Position numbers and translations under genes: made by a program
Notes under the pieces: model-generated
Told to the model about the DNA's origin: nothing
Databases searched by the model: none
The model's input: only the letters and a program-made list of their open reading frames with translations
Origin: Paraburkholderia saeva
GTDB lineage: Bacteria > Pseudomonadota > Gammaproteobacteria > Burkholderiales > Burkholderiaceae
Direction of reading: 5' to 3'
Length of the DNA stretch: 64,000 bases
NCBI RefSeq assembly: GCF_907164555.1
Contig: NZ_CAJQZC010000010.1
Coordinates: 186,001 to 250,000, forward strand
Shown here: piece after piece, positions 26,253-35,823 of the stretch
Layout: every line of letters starts with the position of its first letter
How positions within the stretch are numbered: the stretch's first letter is position 1

Positions 26253-27608
26253 ATGAGCGATCTGGGCGCATCAGGCAATCCGTTGAACTACGAAGCCGGG
26301 CAGATCCCGGAAACCGGGCAGGGAACGAACGCGATCATCCGCAAGGTCGCCTTGCGGCTGATGCCGTTGATCATGATCTGCTACCTGTTTGCGTTTTTTG
26401 ACCGGATCAACATCAGCTTCGCGAAGTTCCAGTTGCAGCACGATCTTGGCTTCACCGACACCGCGTATGGTCTCGGTGCGAGTCTCTTCGTGATCGGCTA
26501 CGTGCTCTTCGAAGTGCCGGGCAACATGTTGCTGTACAAGGTCGGCGCGCGGCGCTGGATCGCGCGCATCATGATTTCGTGGGGACTCGCGACAGCGGCG
26601 ATGGTGTTCGTCCACACCGAGTGGCAGTTCTACGGGCTGCGTTTTCTCATCGGTGCGATGGAAGCGGGCTTCGCGCCTGGCGTGCTGTATTACCTGACAC
26701 TGTGGTTTCCGGCGAGCTATCGCGGACGCATCACGTCGCTGCTGTTTCTCGCGTCGGCGTTTTCGGGGCTGGTCGGCGCGCCGCTATCAGGGCTCGTGCT
26801 TGCGCACCTGAGCGGCACGTGGGGCATGCCCGGCTGGCACTGGCTGTTTCTGCTGGGGGGCCTGCCATGCGTGCTGCTGGGCGTGCTCGTGCTCAAGGTG
26901 CTGAAGGATCGTATCGAAGACGCGCCCTGGCTCTCCAGCGCCGAAAAGCAGTACCTCGCTGCGCGTATCGCGCAGCAGCAACCGCGCCACCCGGGCGGTC
27001 ATTCGCTCGGTAGCGCGCTCAGAACGCCGGGTTTCCTGATGCTGGGGTTGGTCTATTTCCTGATTCAGGTCGCGTCGTATGGGCTGAACTTCTGGGGGCC
27101 GCATCTGATCCATGCCGCCGGTACGCAGAATCCGACGGTCATCGGGTTGCTGACTGCTGTGCCGTACGTGTGCGGCGCGATCTGCATGGTCGTCGTCGGG
27201 CGGATGTCGGATGCGACGGGCGAGCGGCGCAAGTTTGTCTGCGGTTTGATGGTGATGGCCGCGCTCGGGTTTTTCGCTGCCGGATACTTCGACAAACAGA
27301 CGACCTGGCTGATCGTTGCGCTCGGCGTGATGGGCGCAGGCGTGGTGGCGTCGATTCCCGCATTCTGGGCGCTTCCGCCGAAGCTGCTGACAGGCGCCGG
27401 CGCGGCCGGCGGCATCGCGCTCATCAACACGCTCGGGCAACTCGGCGGCATCGTGAGCCCCGTGATGGTGGGGCGCATCAAGGACCTGACCGGCAGCACG
27501 ACACCGGCCCTGTATGTGATCGGTGCAATGAGCCTCGTATGCGCGCTAATCCTGCTTTATGGCGTGCCTGCTACGCTGCGCAGCAAGGATCATCCGGCAT
27601 CACGGTAG
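26253..27608 (+). CDS. MFS transporter, anion:cation symporter (ACS) family
   Basis: 451 aa, 12 helices. The ACS signature lies after helix 1 (CYLFAFFDRINISFAKFQL), with LGASLFVIGYVLFEVPGNML and RFLIGAMEAGFAPGVLYYLT, typical of tartrate, glucarate and phthalate permeases. It imports an organic anion with protons or sodium. Strong site CAGGAGACAGAC before the ATG. It is the last gene of the CoA-transferase/lyase operon (85 bp gap) and therefore the likely uptake step for the acid degraded by that pair. Confidence 0.93.
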   Translation: MSDLGASGNPLNYEAGQIPETGQGTNAIIRKVALRLMPLIMICYLFAFFDRINISFAKFQLQHDLGFTDTAYGLGASLFVIGYVLFEVPGNMLLYKVGARRWIARIMISWGLATAAMVFVHTEWQFYGLRFLIGAMEAGFAPGVLYYLTLWFPASYRGRITSLLFLASAFSGLVGAPLSGLVLAHLSGTWGMPGWHWLFLLGGLPCVLLGVLVLKVLKDRIEDAPWLSSAEKQYLAARIAQQQPRHPGGHSLGSALRTPGFLMLGLVYFLIQVASYGLNFWGPHLIHAAGTQNPTVIGLLTAVPYVCGAICMVVVGRMSDATGERRKFVCGLMVMAALGFFAAGYFDKQTTWLIVALGVMGAGVVASIPAFWALPPKLLTGAGAAGGIALINTLGQLGGIVSPVMVGRIKDLTGSTTPALYVIGAMSLVCALILLYGVPATLRSKDHPASR

Positions 27609-27615
27609 GGCTCTA

Positions 27616-27650
27616 TGGCTGACCGGCCTGCATATAGCCAGTCAGCCATT
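27616..27650. terminator. Hairpin between convergent MFS and chemoreceptor genes
   Basis: Perfect 9-bp stem ATGGCTGAC/GTCAGCCAT, with an inner GGC/GCC pairing, in the 71-bp gap between convergent stops. No T-tract, so a terminator role is probable but not proven. Confidence 0.5.
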
Positions 27651-27679
27651 GCGCACCGCATCCATGCAAACCTTGTGAC

Positions 27680-29335
27680 CTAGGCCGGTGCGCGCAGGTG
27701 GGCAGCATTCGCGCCGCGATGCGCGGGTTTCGATGTTGCGCCGGTGGCCTGCATGTCGTGCCAGCCATCACCTGCATCGGCATGGCCGGTGCGAAAACGC
27801 ACGATGACTGCCTGCAGTTGCCGCGCCTGTTCCTCGAGCGACTGCGCGGCCGCTGCGGCTTCCTCGACGAGCGCTGCATTTTGCTGCGTCATCGTATCCA
27901 TCTGCGCGACGGCGGTGTTGACCTGCTCGACGCCCATGCTCTGCTGCGCCGCTGCCGCCGCGATTTCCTGCACGACGGACGTAACCCGCGCAATCGCCGT
28001 GCGCGTCTCCTGGATCGTCTCACCGGTGCGTTCGACAAGCGCGGCACCTGTGCCCACCTTGCCGACTGCGCTCTGGATCAGCGAGCGGATTTCCTTGGCC
28101 GCCGTCGCGCTGCGCTGCGCAAGCGTGCGCACTTCCCCCGCCACCACCGCGAAGCCGCGTCCTTCTTCCCCCGCACGCGCGGCTTCGACCGCGGCATTGA
28201 GCGCGAGAATGTTCGTCTGGAACGCGATGCTCTCGATCACACCGACGATATCTTCCATCTTGCGCGATTCTTCCGAGATGTCGCGCATCGCGGTGACAAC
28301 CTCCATCACCATCGTCTCGCCGCGCCCGGCGATCTGCACCGCGCCGCTCGCGAGCTGGCTCGCCGTGCCTGCATGGTCGGCGGTCTGGCGCAGCATCGAG
28401 GTGATTTCCTCCATGCTCGACGCCGTTTCTTCGAGCGATGCGGCCTGGTTCTCGGTGCGCGCGGATAGATCCGCATTGCCCATGGCGATTTCGCGCGAGG
28501 CGGTCGCAACCTGGTCGGCGGAATCGCGAATCTGGCTGATCGTGCGCGCGAGCGCATCGCGCATGCTGCGCATCGCGAGCATCAGGCTCGCGGTGTCGTC
28601 GCTGCGGGTCTGGATGTCGACGGTCAGATCGCCTGCCGCGATCAGGTCGGCGACGTGCGCGGCGCCCGCCGGATCGCCGCCGATCGTGCGCTGGATGCTG
28701 CGATTCGTAAACGCGACGAAAGTCGAGAGCAGTATCGCCAGCACGACGAACACGCCAGCCGCAAACCACAGGGAGCGGACGAGCGCGGCGTCGATATCGT
28801 CGACGTAGGCACCCGTCGCGATGATCCAGTCCCACGGCGCGTAGCGCACCACGTAACCGATCTTGTCGACCGCTGCCCCGTCTTTCGCATTCGGACGTGT
28901 GAACACATAATCGACAAAGCCGCCTTCGGGCTGCTGCGCGACCGTCGCGAACGTCACATAGTGGTGACGGCCGTCGGCATCGGCGGTGTTGCGCAGGTCC
29001 TTGCCGTTGGTGGCCGGCTTGATCGGATGCATCACCATGCGCGGGCCCGAATCGATCACGAGGTAGTAGCCGTCTTCGCCGTAACGCACGTCACGCAGGC
29101 GATCGAGTGCCTGTTTGCGTGCTTCTTCCTCGGTGAGCTTGCCGCTTTTCGCGAGCGCGGCGTACTCGGTGACAATGCTCAGACCAATATGCGCGACGTT
29201 GACGAGATCGTTCTTGCGCTCCTCGATGCGGGTCTGCCGCGACTGCCAGGCGGCGGCCACCGAGACGAGAAGCAGTGCGACCAGACTGACGACGAGGGGT
29301 AACCAGAGTTTCTTGCGGAAGCTGAGTGTGTGCAT
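27680..29335 (-). CDS. Methyl-accepting chemotaxis protein with periplasmic sCache domain
   Basis: 551 aa. Membrane helix 1 (about 10-32), a periplasmic single Cache domain (about 40-190, with DGYYLVID, MVMHPIKP and YVVRYAPWDWIIATG), helix 2 (about 192-214), HAMP, then the cytoplasmic signalling domain with the conserved hairpin tip IAFQTNILALNAAVEAARAG and GRGFAVVAGEVRTLAQRSA. The Cache form resembles receptors for small carboxylates such as pyruvate. There is no C-terminal pentapeptide tether for CheR/CheB. The preceding GCCGATAA element suggests flagellar (FliA) control. It is convergent with the acid-uptake operon, so sensing of a related acid is conceivable. Confidence 0.95.
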   Translation of the reverse strand: MHTLSFRKKLWLPLVVSLVALLLVSVAAAWQSRQTRIEERKNDLVNVAHIGLSIVTEYAALAKSGKLTEEEARKQALDRLRDVRYGEDGYYLVIDSGPRMVMHPIKPATNGKDLRNTADADGRHHYVTFATVAQQPEGGFVDYVFTRPNAKDGAAVDKIGYVVRYAPWDWIIATGAYVDDIDAALVRSLWFAAGVFVVLAILLSTFVAFTNRSIQRTIGGDPAGAAHVADLIAAGDLTVDIQTRSDDTASLMLAMRSMRDALARTISQIRDSADQVATASREIAMGNADLSARTENQAASLEETASSMEEITSMLRQTADHAGTASQLASGAVQIAGRGETMVMEVVTAMRDISEESRKMEDIVGVIESIAFQTNILALNAAVEAARAGEEGRGFAVVAGEVRTLAQRSATAAKEIRSLIQSAVGKVGTGAALVERTGETIQETRTAIARVTSVVQEIAAAAAQQSMGVEQVNTAVAQMDTMTQQNAALVEEAAAAAQSLEEQARQLQAVIVRFRTGHADAGDGWHDMQATGATSKPAHRGANAAHLRAPA

Positions 29336-29392
29336 TGCGGCAACCTCGTGTGCCTTTTGGGACGACGGACTGAAGAACCCTGCCTCCCCACG

Positions 29393-29400
29393 TTATCGGC
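29393..29400 (-). promoter_or_regulatory. Sigma-28 (FliA)-like -10 element of the chemoreceptor gene
   Basis: The minus strand reads GCCGATAA, an exact FliA -10 consensus, 58 bp before the receptor start. The matching -35 position lacks TAAA, so the element is incomplete. Confidence 0.4.
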
Positions 29401-29602
29401 ATAAAACCGCATGAAATGTGTGGATGGAAACCCTGGGGTGGATCGCGTCGTGCGGTGCCGCTCGCCCGAACCCTCGTACTTTTTGTATGATACGGAGCGA
29501 TCGCAAAATCCCCTCGCGATGGCTTGAAAAACGCGGTAAATCGCCCGATTTTCGGGTCGAAATTTCCGATTGAAACCGCCAGCCCGGACGAAGACAGAAA
29601 AA

Positions 29603-32600
29603 ATGACCGCTCACGCTGCCGTCGACCAGAACAGTTTTCGCCGCATCATCCGCCGCAACATCGCGTTGCCCCTTGGCATGGGTCTGCTGACCGCTGCCGT
29701 GTTCGTCTCGTTGATCGTGTATCTGGTTTCGGTGATGAGCTGGGTCGAGCACTCCGAGCGTGTGATTGGCGACGCCAACGAGATGCTGCGGCTTGCCGTC
29801 GATCGCGAAAGCGGCATGCGCGGCTTCCTGATCACCGGCGACGAAACGTTTCTCGCGCCCTATGAACTCGGCCGGCCGCGTTTTGAGTCGCAGATCGCTT
29901 CGCTGGAAGGGCTGGTCGCGGATAACCCGCCGCAGGTCGAGCGCCTCAAACGCATTCAGGCGATCCAGGCACGCTGGGAACAATACGCGGACGCCACCAT
30001 CGATCTGCGCCGCCGGCATCAGGACTACACCAGCGTCGTGGCGAGCGGCCGCGGCAAGATCGAGTTCGACGAAACGCGTCGCCAGTTCGGCCTTTTTCTC
30101 GATATCGAAGAGCGGCTTCGGCAGGAGCGCTCTGCCGCAGCGCGCAATCTGACGCTGTGGGTGGTCGGCGGATTCCTCGTTTTCAGCCTGCTGGTAAGCG
30201 CGCTCCTCGCGTGGCTCGGGCGGCGCGAGCTGCTCAATCTGTCGGGTACCTATGATGGTGCGCTGCAGCGTCAGGCCGAACAGACGGAAGTGTTGCAGCA
30301 TCAGGTGTGGCTGCGTTCGGGCCAGCGTCTGCTCGCCGAAAAGGTGATCGGCCAGGTGAGCCCGGCGGCGGTCGGCAGCGCGATGCTCGATTTTCTCGCG
30401 GCGTATCTCGGCGCTTCGATTGGGGCGCTGTATATCCGCGACAGGCGCGACGCCGTGTTGCGTCGGGTCGCGACGTACGGTTTCAGCCGTGAAAGCGAGC
30501 AGGGCGCGCTCGCGTTTCAGGACGCCGAAAGCCTCGTGGGTCAGGCGGCCGCTTCGCGTCGCGTGATCCAGTTGCAGGACGTGCCCGATCACTACGTCAA
30601 GGTGGTGTCGGGCCTCGGCATGAGCCCGCCGAAGCATCTCGTGATGTCGCCGATCGAGAACGACGGACAGGTGAACGGTGTCGTCGAACTCGGTTTCATG
30701 CGTGCGCTTACGCCGCGCGACCTCGAATTTCTCGAACTGATCGCGGGCGGCATGGGCGACTTCATCGAGGCGGCGCTGTATCGCGAGCGCCTGCAGGATG
30801 CGCTCGCGGAAACGCAACAACTCAACGAAGAACTGCAGGTGCAGCAGGAAGAGCTGCGCGTATCGAACGAAGGGCTCGAGGAACGCGGCCGTGCGCTGAT
30901 GGAATCGCAGTCGCGTCTCGAAGCGCAGCAGGCGGAGCTCGAGCAGACCAACGTGCAGCTCGAAGAGTACGCACAGCGGCTGGAACGCCAGAAATCGGAC
31001 CTGTTACGCGCGCAGGAGGAACTCGAAACCAACGCGGCGCGCCTCGAACAGTCGAGCCGCTACAAGTCCGAGTTTCTCGCGAACATGTCGCACGAACTGC
31101 GTACGCCGCTGAACAGTTCGCTGATTCTCGCGAAGCTGCTGCAGCAGAACCGCGCGGGCAATCTGAGCGAGGAGCAGGTGCGCTACGCGGAAACGATCCA
31201 CGCGTCGAACAGCGACCTGCTTGCGCTCATCAACGACATCCTCGATCTTTCGAAGGTCGAGGCGGGCCAGGTCCAGGTCGCGCTCGAACCCGTTTCGATC
31301 GACGCCACGCTGCAATCGTTGCGCGAAACATTCGATCCCGTGGCGGCGGGCAAGCATCTGAAACTGACGTTCGACCGCACGCCGGGCGTGCCCGACACGA
31401 TCACAAGCGACAACCAGCGCGTCGTGCAGGTCCTGCGCAACCTGCTGTCGAACGCGCTGAAGTTCACCGCAGACGGCGAAGTGTCATTGACCGTTTCGCC
31501 CACGGACGACGACGCGCTGCGTTTCGACGTGCGCGATTCAGGCATCGGCATCGCCGCCGACAAGCTTCAGATGATCTTCGAGGCGTTCCAGCAGGCCGAC
31601 GGTTCGACCAGCCGCCAATACGGCGGCAGCGGGCTTGGACTCTCGATTTCGCGCGAATTCGCGCGGCTTCTGGGCGGACGCATCAGCGTGGTGAGCGAAC
31701 CGGGCAAGGGCAGCGTGTTCACGCTGTGGCTGCCGGTCGATGCATCGGTTGGCGCTGCGCCCGACGCTGCAGAGGCTTCCGGGCAAGGTGCACAGAACAT
31801 GTCGGCGCCGGCGCCGGTCGCGGCCCAGCGGCTTGCAGCAGGGTCCACATCGGCCGGTAGCGCCCGCGAGCAGGAAAGCAGCGCGCAGGAAGGTGCCAGC
31901 GCCATTCCCGACGACCGTGACAACCGCACACGCGGCAACCGTACGATTCTCGCGATCGAGGACGATGTCGCGTTCGCCGGGATCCTGCGTGACCTCACGC
32001 ACGAACTCGATTTCGATTTCCTGCACGCCACGAGCGCGAGCGCGGGCCTCGCACTCGTGAAAGACATGCGTCCGGCGGCGGTGCTGCTCGACGTCGGTTT
32101 GCCGGACCGTTCCGGCCTGACCGTGCTCGAGTGGCTGAAGAACGATCCGCTGACGCGTCACATCCCGATTCATATCGTCTCCGCCACGGATCACGCGGAC
32201 AAGGCGCTGCATCTCGGGGCAATCGGCTACACGCTCAAGCCGACCGCGCGCAGCACGCTCGAAGCGGCGATCCGCCGTCTCGAAGCGCGCCTGCAGCAGC
32301 GGGTCAAACGCGTGCTCGTGATCGAGGACGACGCCGCGATGCGCGAAAGCATCCGCGCGCTGCTGCTCGGCGACAGCACCGAGATCGTCGCGGTCGCGAC
32401 GCTCGCCGGGGCATTCGAACAGCTGGAGAAGGGCGCGTTCGACTGCGTCGTGACCGACCTCGCGTTACCCGATGGCACGGGCTACGATCTGCTTGAGCGC
32501 CTCGCCGCCGACCCGGCGCATCTGTCGCTACCCGTGATCGTCTACACAGGCCGGATGCTCTCCGACGACGAAGAACAGCGCCTGCGCCGCTATTCGAAGT

Positions 32601-33112
32601 CGATCATCATCAAGGGTGCGAAGTCGCCGGAACGGCTGCTCGACGAAGTCACGCTGTTCCTGCATAGCGTCGAATCGTCGCTTGCGCCGGAACAGCAGCG
32701 CATGCTGCGCACGGTGCGTCAGCGCGACAATGCCTTCGAAGGCCGCACGATCCTGCTCGCCGAAGACGACGTGCGCAATATTTTCGCGCTGTCGCACGTG
32801 CTCGAACCGCTCGGCGCGAAATTGCAGATCGCGCGCAACGGTCGCGAAGCGCTCGACGCGCTCGAAAACGGACCGACCGTCGACCTCGTGCTGATGGACA
32901 TCATGATGCCGGAGATGGACGGACTGACCGCGATGGCCGAAATCCGCCGCAATCCGCGCTTTGCGCAGTTGCCGGTGATTGCGCTGACCGCGAAGGCAAT
33001 GGCGAACGATCGCGTGCGCTGTCTCGAAGCAGGCGCTGACGACTACATCTCGAAGCCGATCGACGTGGATAAACTGGTATCACTGTGCCGCGTGTGGTTG
33101 CGGCAGCGCTAG
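29603..33112 (+). CDS. Hybrid sensor kinase: CHASE3-GAF-coiled coil-HisKA-HATPase-three receivers
   Basis: 1169 aa. Helix 1 (about 20-42), periplasmic CHASE3-type domain (about 45-180, with RLAVDRESGMRGFLITGDE), helix 2 (about 183-203), GAF domain (about 240-390), long coiled coil (390-490), HisKA with SHELRTPLNSS (His about 496), HATPase (NLLSNALKF, DSGIGIA, GGSGLGLSIS), then three receivers: LAIEDDVAF (about 781 on), VLVIEDDAAM (about 905 on) and ILLAEDDVRNIF (about 1050 on, acceptor in LMDIMMPEMDG). First gene of a kinase-CheR-CheB-kinase operon. ATG 29603 is preferred over the TTG at 29570. This is a multi-input phosphorelay hub; its output is unknown. Confidence 0.95.
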   Translation: MTAHAAVDQNSFRRIIRRNIALPLGMGLLTAAVFVSLIVYLVSVMSWVEHSERVIGDANEMLRLAVDRESGMRGFLITGDETFLAPYELGRPRFESQIASLEGLVADNPPQVERLKRIQAIQARWEQYADATIDLRRRHQDYTSVVASGRGKIEFDETRRQFGLFLDIEERLRQERSAAARNLTLWVVGGFLVFSLLVSALLAWLGRRELLNLSGTYDGALQRQAEQTEVLQHQVWLRSGQRLLAEKVIGQVSPAAVGSAMLDFLAAYLGASIGALYIRDRRDAVLRRVATYGFSRESEQGALAFQDAESLVGQAAASRRVIQLQDVPDHYVKVVSGLGMSPPKHLVMSPIENDGQVNGVVELGFMRALTPRDLEFLELIAGGMGDFIEAALYRERLQDALAETQQLNEELQVQQEELRVSNEGLEERGRALMESQSRLEAQQAELEQTNVQLEEYAQRLERQKSDLLRAQEELETNAARLEQSSRYKSEFLANMSHELRTPLNSSLILAKLLQQNRAGNLSEEQVRYAETIHASNSDLLALINDILDLSKVEAGQVQVALEPVSIDATLQSLRETFDPVAAGKHLKLTFDRTPGVPDTITSDNQRVVQVLRNLLSNALKFTADGEVSLTVSPTDDDALRFDVRDSGIGIAADKLQMIFEAFQQADGSTSRQYGGSGLGLSISREFARLLGGRISVVSEPGKGSVFTLWLPVDASVGAAPDAAEASGQGAQNMSAPAPVAAQRLAAGSTSAGSAREQESSAQEGASAIPDDRDNRTRGNRTILAIEDDVAFAGILRDLTHELDFDFLHATSASAGLALVKDMRPAAVLLDVGLPDRSGLTVLEWLKNDPLTRHIPIHIVSATDHADKALHLGAIGYTLKPTARSTLEAAIRRLEARLQQRVKRVLVIEDDAAMRESIRALLLGDSTEIVAVATLAGAFEQLEKGAFDCVVTDLALPDGTGYDLLERLAADPAHLSLPVIVYTGRMLSDDEEQRLRRYSKSIIIKGAKSPERLLDEVTLFLHSVESSLAPEQQRMLRTVRQRDNAFEGRTILLAEDDVRNIFALSHVLEPLGAKLQIARNGREALDALENGPTVDLVLMDIMMPEMDGLTAMAEIRRNPRFAQLPVIALTAKAMANDRVRCLEAGADDYISKPIDVDKLVSLCRVWLRQR

Positions 33113-33123
33113 ACGAAAAGGAC

Positions 33124-33984
33124 ATGCGTCACACCATGATCGAACCCGCCGACGATGCAGAGCCGCAGCGCATGAGCGATTTCGACATCGAACTCAAGCT
33201 GCTGCTGGAAGCGGTCTATCTGAAGTATCAGCACGATTTCCGGCACTACGCGATGTCGTCGCTGCGGCGTCGTCTTTCGCAGGCGCTGGAGGAATTCGGC
33301 CTCGTGACGCTTTCGCAGTTGCAGGACCGCATTATTCAGGACCCGGACGATTTCTCGCGCCTCTTCCAGTACCTGACGGTTCAGGTGAGCGAGATGTTTC
33401 GCGATCCGTCGTATTTCCTCGCGTTGCGCGAGCATGTGCTGCCGTTGCTGAAGACCTATCCTTCGATCAAGGTCTGGGTAGCCGGATGCAGCACGGGCGA
33501 AGAACTATGGTCGCTCAAGATTCTGTTCGAGGAAGAAGGGCTTGCCGAGCGCACACTGTTCTACGCGACCGACATCAGTCCGGATGCCCTTGCGCGCGCC
33601 GAAGCGGGCATCTATGCGCTCGAGCGCATCGCGGGCTTCACGCAGAATTACATCGCGTCCGGCGGGCGCCGCTCGTTGTCGGACTATTACCATGCGGCTT
33701 ACGGCGGCGCGCGGTTTTCCGGTTCGCTGAAAGAGCGTGTCGTGTTCGCCGACCACAGTCTTGCTACCGATGAGGTCTTTCTCGAAGCGCATCTCGTGTC
33801 GTGCCGCAACGTGCTGATCTATTTCGACCGCCCGCTGCAGAACCGCGCGCTCGGTCTGTTCGAATCGGCGCTGGTGCGGCGCGGTTTCCTCGGGCTCGGC
33901 AGCAAGGAAAGCCTGCGGTTTTCGAGCCGTCACGAGGCGTTCGACGATTTCCGTGCGCGCGAGCGCATCTATCAGAAGCGCTAG
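33124..33984 (+). CDS. cheR: CheR-type protein-glutamate methyltransferase
   Basis: 286 aa. The N-terminal CheR helix bundle (YLKYQHDFRHYAMSSLRRRL) is followed by the SAM domain with VWVAGCSTGEELWSL, FYATDISPDALARA and VSCRNVLIYFD. It methylates glutamates of chemoreceptors or, in such clusters, possibly of signalling proteins. ATG 33124 is 11 bp after the kinase stop with AAGG close by; ATG 33136 is an alternative start. It precedes a CheB gene, but no chemotaxis core (cheA, cheW, cheY) is in the window, which points to a non-motility role. Confidence 0.92.
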   Translation: MRHTMIEPADDAEPQRMSDFDIELKLLLEAVYLKYQHDFRHYAMSSLRRRLSQALEEFGLVTLSQLQDRIIQDPDDFSRLFQYLTVQVSEMFRDPSYFLALREHVLPLLKTYPSIKVWVAGCSTGEELWSLKILFEEEGLAERTLFYATDISPDALARAEAGIYALERIAGFTQNYIASGGRRSLSDYYHAAYGGARFSGSLKERVVFADHSLATDEVFLEAHLVSCRNVLIYFDRPLQNRALGLFESALVRRGFLGLGSKESLRFSSRHEAFDDFRARERIYQKR

Positions 33985-33985
33985 C

Positions 33986-34627
33986 ATGGTTGCGAACCGA
34001 CTATTGTCGAAGCGGCGACTGGAGCAAACGGAGGCGCACAAGGCGCCGGCCCGCACGTTCGATGTCGTCGTGATTGGCGCCTCGGCGGGCGGCATCGAGG
34101 CGCTGAACGTGCTGCTGCCCGCGCTGCCCGCGCGTTTCGCGGCTGCGGTGCTGGTGGTGACGCATCTGCCGCCCGCAACGCCCAGCTATCTGTTGCAGGC
34201 GCTCACCGGGCGCTGCGCGCTGCCGGTGATCGAACCCGACGCGGGCGAGCGTATCGCGCCGGGCCAGGTGTATGTCGCGCCGCCGGGCTATCACACGCTG
34301 GTGGAGGACGACGGCACGGTGGCGCTCTCGGTCGGGGCGGCCGTGCGGTTTTCGCGTCCTTCGATCGATGTGCTGATGGAATCGGCAGCATGGGTTTATC
34401 GTGAGCGCATGCTGGCGATCCTGCTGTCGGGCGCCAACGACGACGGTACGCGCGGTTTCGCCGCCGTGCGCGCCGCCGGCGGCGAAACGTGGGCGCAGTC
34501 GCCGGAAACGGCGACCTCGCCGGAAATGCCGCAAGCCGCCATCCAGAGCGGCGCGGTGAACGAAGTACTGGATCCCAACACGATGGCCGGGCGGCTCGCC
34601 GCCTGGCCGCAACTGCCACCCCAATGA
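33986..34627 (+). CDS. CheB-type methylesterase lacking a receiver domain
   Basis: 213 aa, methylesterase domain only. The catalytic triad is visible: Ser33 in GASAGG, His60 in VTHLPP and Asp about 151 in SGANDDG. Canonical CheB has an N-terminal receiver that gates activity; here just 30 residues precede the catalytic core. The start ATG follows the cheR stop by one base. Its activity must be controlled another way, perhaps by the receivers of the two flanking kinases. Confidence 0.92.
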   Translation: MVANRLLSKRRLEQTEAHKAPARTFDVVVIGASAGGIEALNVLLPALPARFAAAVLVVTHLPPATPSYLLQALTGRCALPVIEPDAGERIAPGQVYVAPPGYHTLVEDDGTVALSVGAAVRFSRPSIDVLMESAAWVYRERMLAILLSGANDDGTRGFAAVRAAGGETWAQSPETATSPEMPQAAIQSGAVNEVLDPNTMAGRLAAWPQLPPQ

Positions 34628-34634
34628 TGATGCC

Positions 34635-35762
34635 ATGGCGCAATCACCGGTAAATATCCTGATCGTCGACGACATCGTCCACAACATCACGGCGCTCGAA
34701 GCGCTGCTGGCGCGCCCGGGCGTGGCGCTGCTGGTGGCGGCCTCCGGCACGGCCGCGCTCGACCTGCTGCTCAAACACGAGGTCGCGCTCGCCATTCTCG
34801 ACGTCAACATGCCTGGCATGAACGGCTTCGAACTGGCTTCGCTGATGCGCGGCAGCCCGCGCACGTCGCACGTGCCGATCATTTTCCTGACCGCAACGGC
34901 ACAGGACGCCTCGCGCACGTTCCAGGGCTATGAAGCGGGCGCGGTCGACTTTCTCTACAAGCCGTTCGATCCGCGCATCCTGCAATCGAAGGTCGATATC
35001 TTCGTGCAGCTGGAGCAGCAGAAGCGGCAGCTTGCAGCGCAGCTCGACACCACGCGCCAGATGCTCGAAGCGAATGAAATGCTGATGGCGGTGCTCAGTC
35101 ACGACCTGCGCACGCCGCTCTCGGCGGTGCTGACGTCGGCCGAATTCCTGACGCACACGTCGACCGATAACGGCATCACGACCGTTGCAAACCGTATCCG
35201 CAACAGTTCGATGCGCATGGCGCGCATGGTCGACCAGCTGCTGAATCTCGCGCGCCTGCAGGGCGGTCGCTTACAGCTGCAGCCGGCCACGGTCGAACTG
35301 TCCGCATTGTGCAGAACCGTGCTCGACGAATTCGCTACGCGCGGCAACGGTGAGCGTATCGCGTTCTCTCATCGCGGCAATTCATCCGGTAACTGGGACG
35401 CGGATCTCATGTGTCAGGCGATGTCGAATCTCGTCAGCAACGCGCTGCATCACGGCAGGAAGGACGGCACGATCACGGTCGAAGTGGATGGCGATGCGGA
35501 AGATCGCGTGCTGCTGCGTGTCGCCAATGCGGGTTTGATTCCGCCGGACGTGATGCCGACGCTCTTCAAGGCGTTCAGCGCGAGCAGCATCGCAGGGCGG
35601 CAACGCGAAGGGCTTGGCCTTGGGTTGCATATCGTGCAGCAGATCGTACAGATGCACGGCGGCGCGGTGACGGTGCAGTCCGACGAAACAAACGGCACCA
35701 CCTTCACGCTCGACCTGCCGCGTGCCGACAACGGGCGACGCGCGGAATTCGTGCGGACCTAG
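34635..35762 (+). CDS. Receiver-histidine kinase (REC-HisKA-HATPase)
   Basis: 375 aa, no membrane segment. The N-terminal receiver (ILIVDDIVHNITALEALL, acceptor Asp about 56 in AILDVNMPGMNG, FLYKPFDP) is joined by a short coiled coil to HisKA (LSHDLRTPLSAV, His about 155) and an ATPase domain (NLVSNALHHG, GLGLGLHIV). This reverse order lets an upstream kinase phosphorylate the receiver and thereby control the kinase half. It starts 7 bp after cheB and closes the four-gene operon; a hairpin follows. Confidence 0.93.
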   Translation: MAQSPVNILIVDDIVHNITALEALLARPGVALLVAASGTAALDLLLKHEVALAILDVNMPGMNGFELASLMRGSPRTSHVPIIFLTATAQDASRTFQGYEAGAVDFLYKPFDPRILQSKVDIFVQLEQQKRQLAAQLDTTRQMLEANEMLMAVLSHDLRTPLSAVLTSAEFLTHTSTDNGITTVANRIRNSSMRMARMVDQLLNLARLQGGRLQLQPATVELSALCRTVLDEFATRGNGERIAFSHRGNSSGNWDADLMCQAMSNLVSNALHHGRKDGTITVEVDGDAEDRVLLRVANAGLIPPDVMPTLFKAFSASSIAGRQREGLGLGLHIVQQIVQMHGGAVTVQSDETNGTTFTLDLPRADNGRRAEFVRT

Positions 35763-35781
35763 CGCCGCCGCTGCATCACGA

Positions 35782-35800
35782 GCCGGCCGTCATGGCCGGC
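35782..35800 (+). terminator. Hairpin between convergent kinase and SDR genes
   Basis: GCCGGCC-GTCAT-GGCCGGC, a perfect 7-bp stem with a 5-nt loop in the 61-bp gap between two convergent stops. No T-tract. Confidence 0.55.
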
Positions 35801-35823
35801 CCTTCTGCAGTTTCACACCGGGA

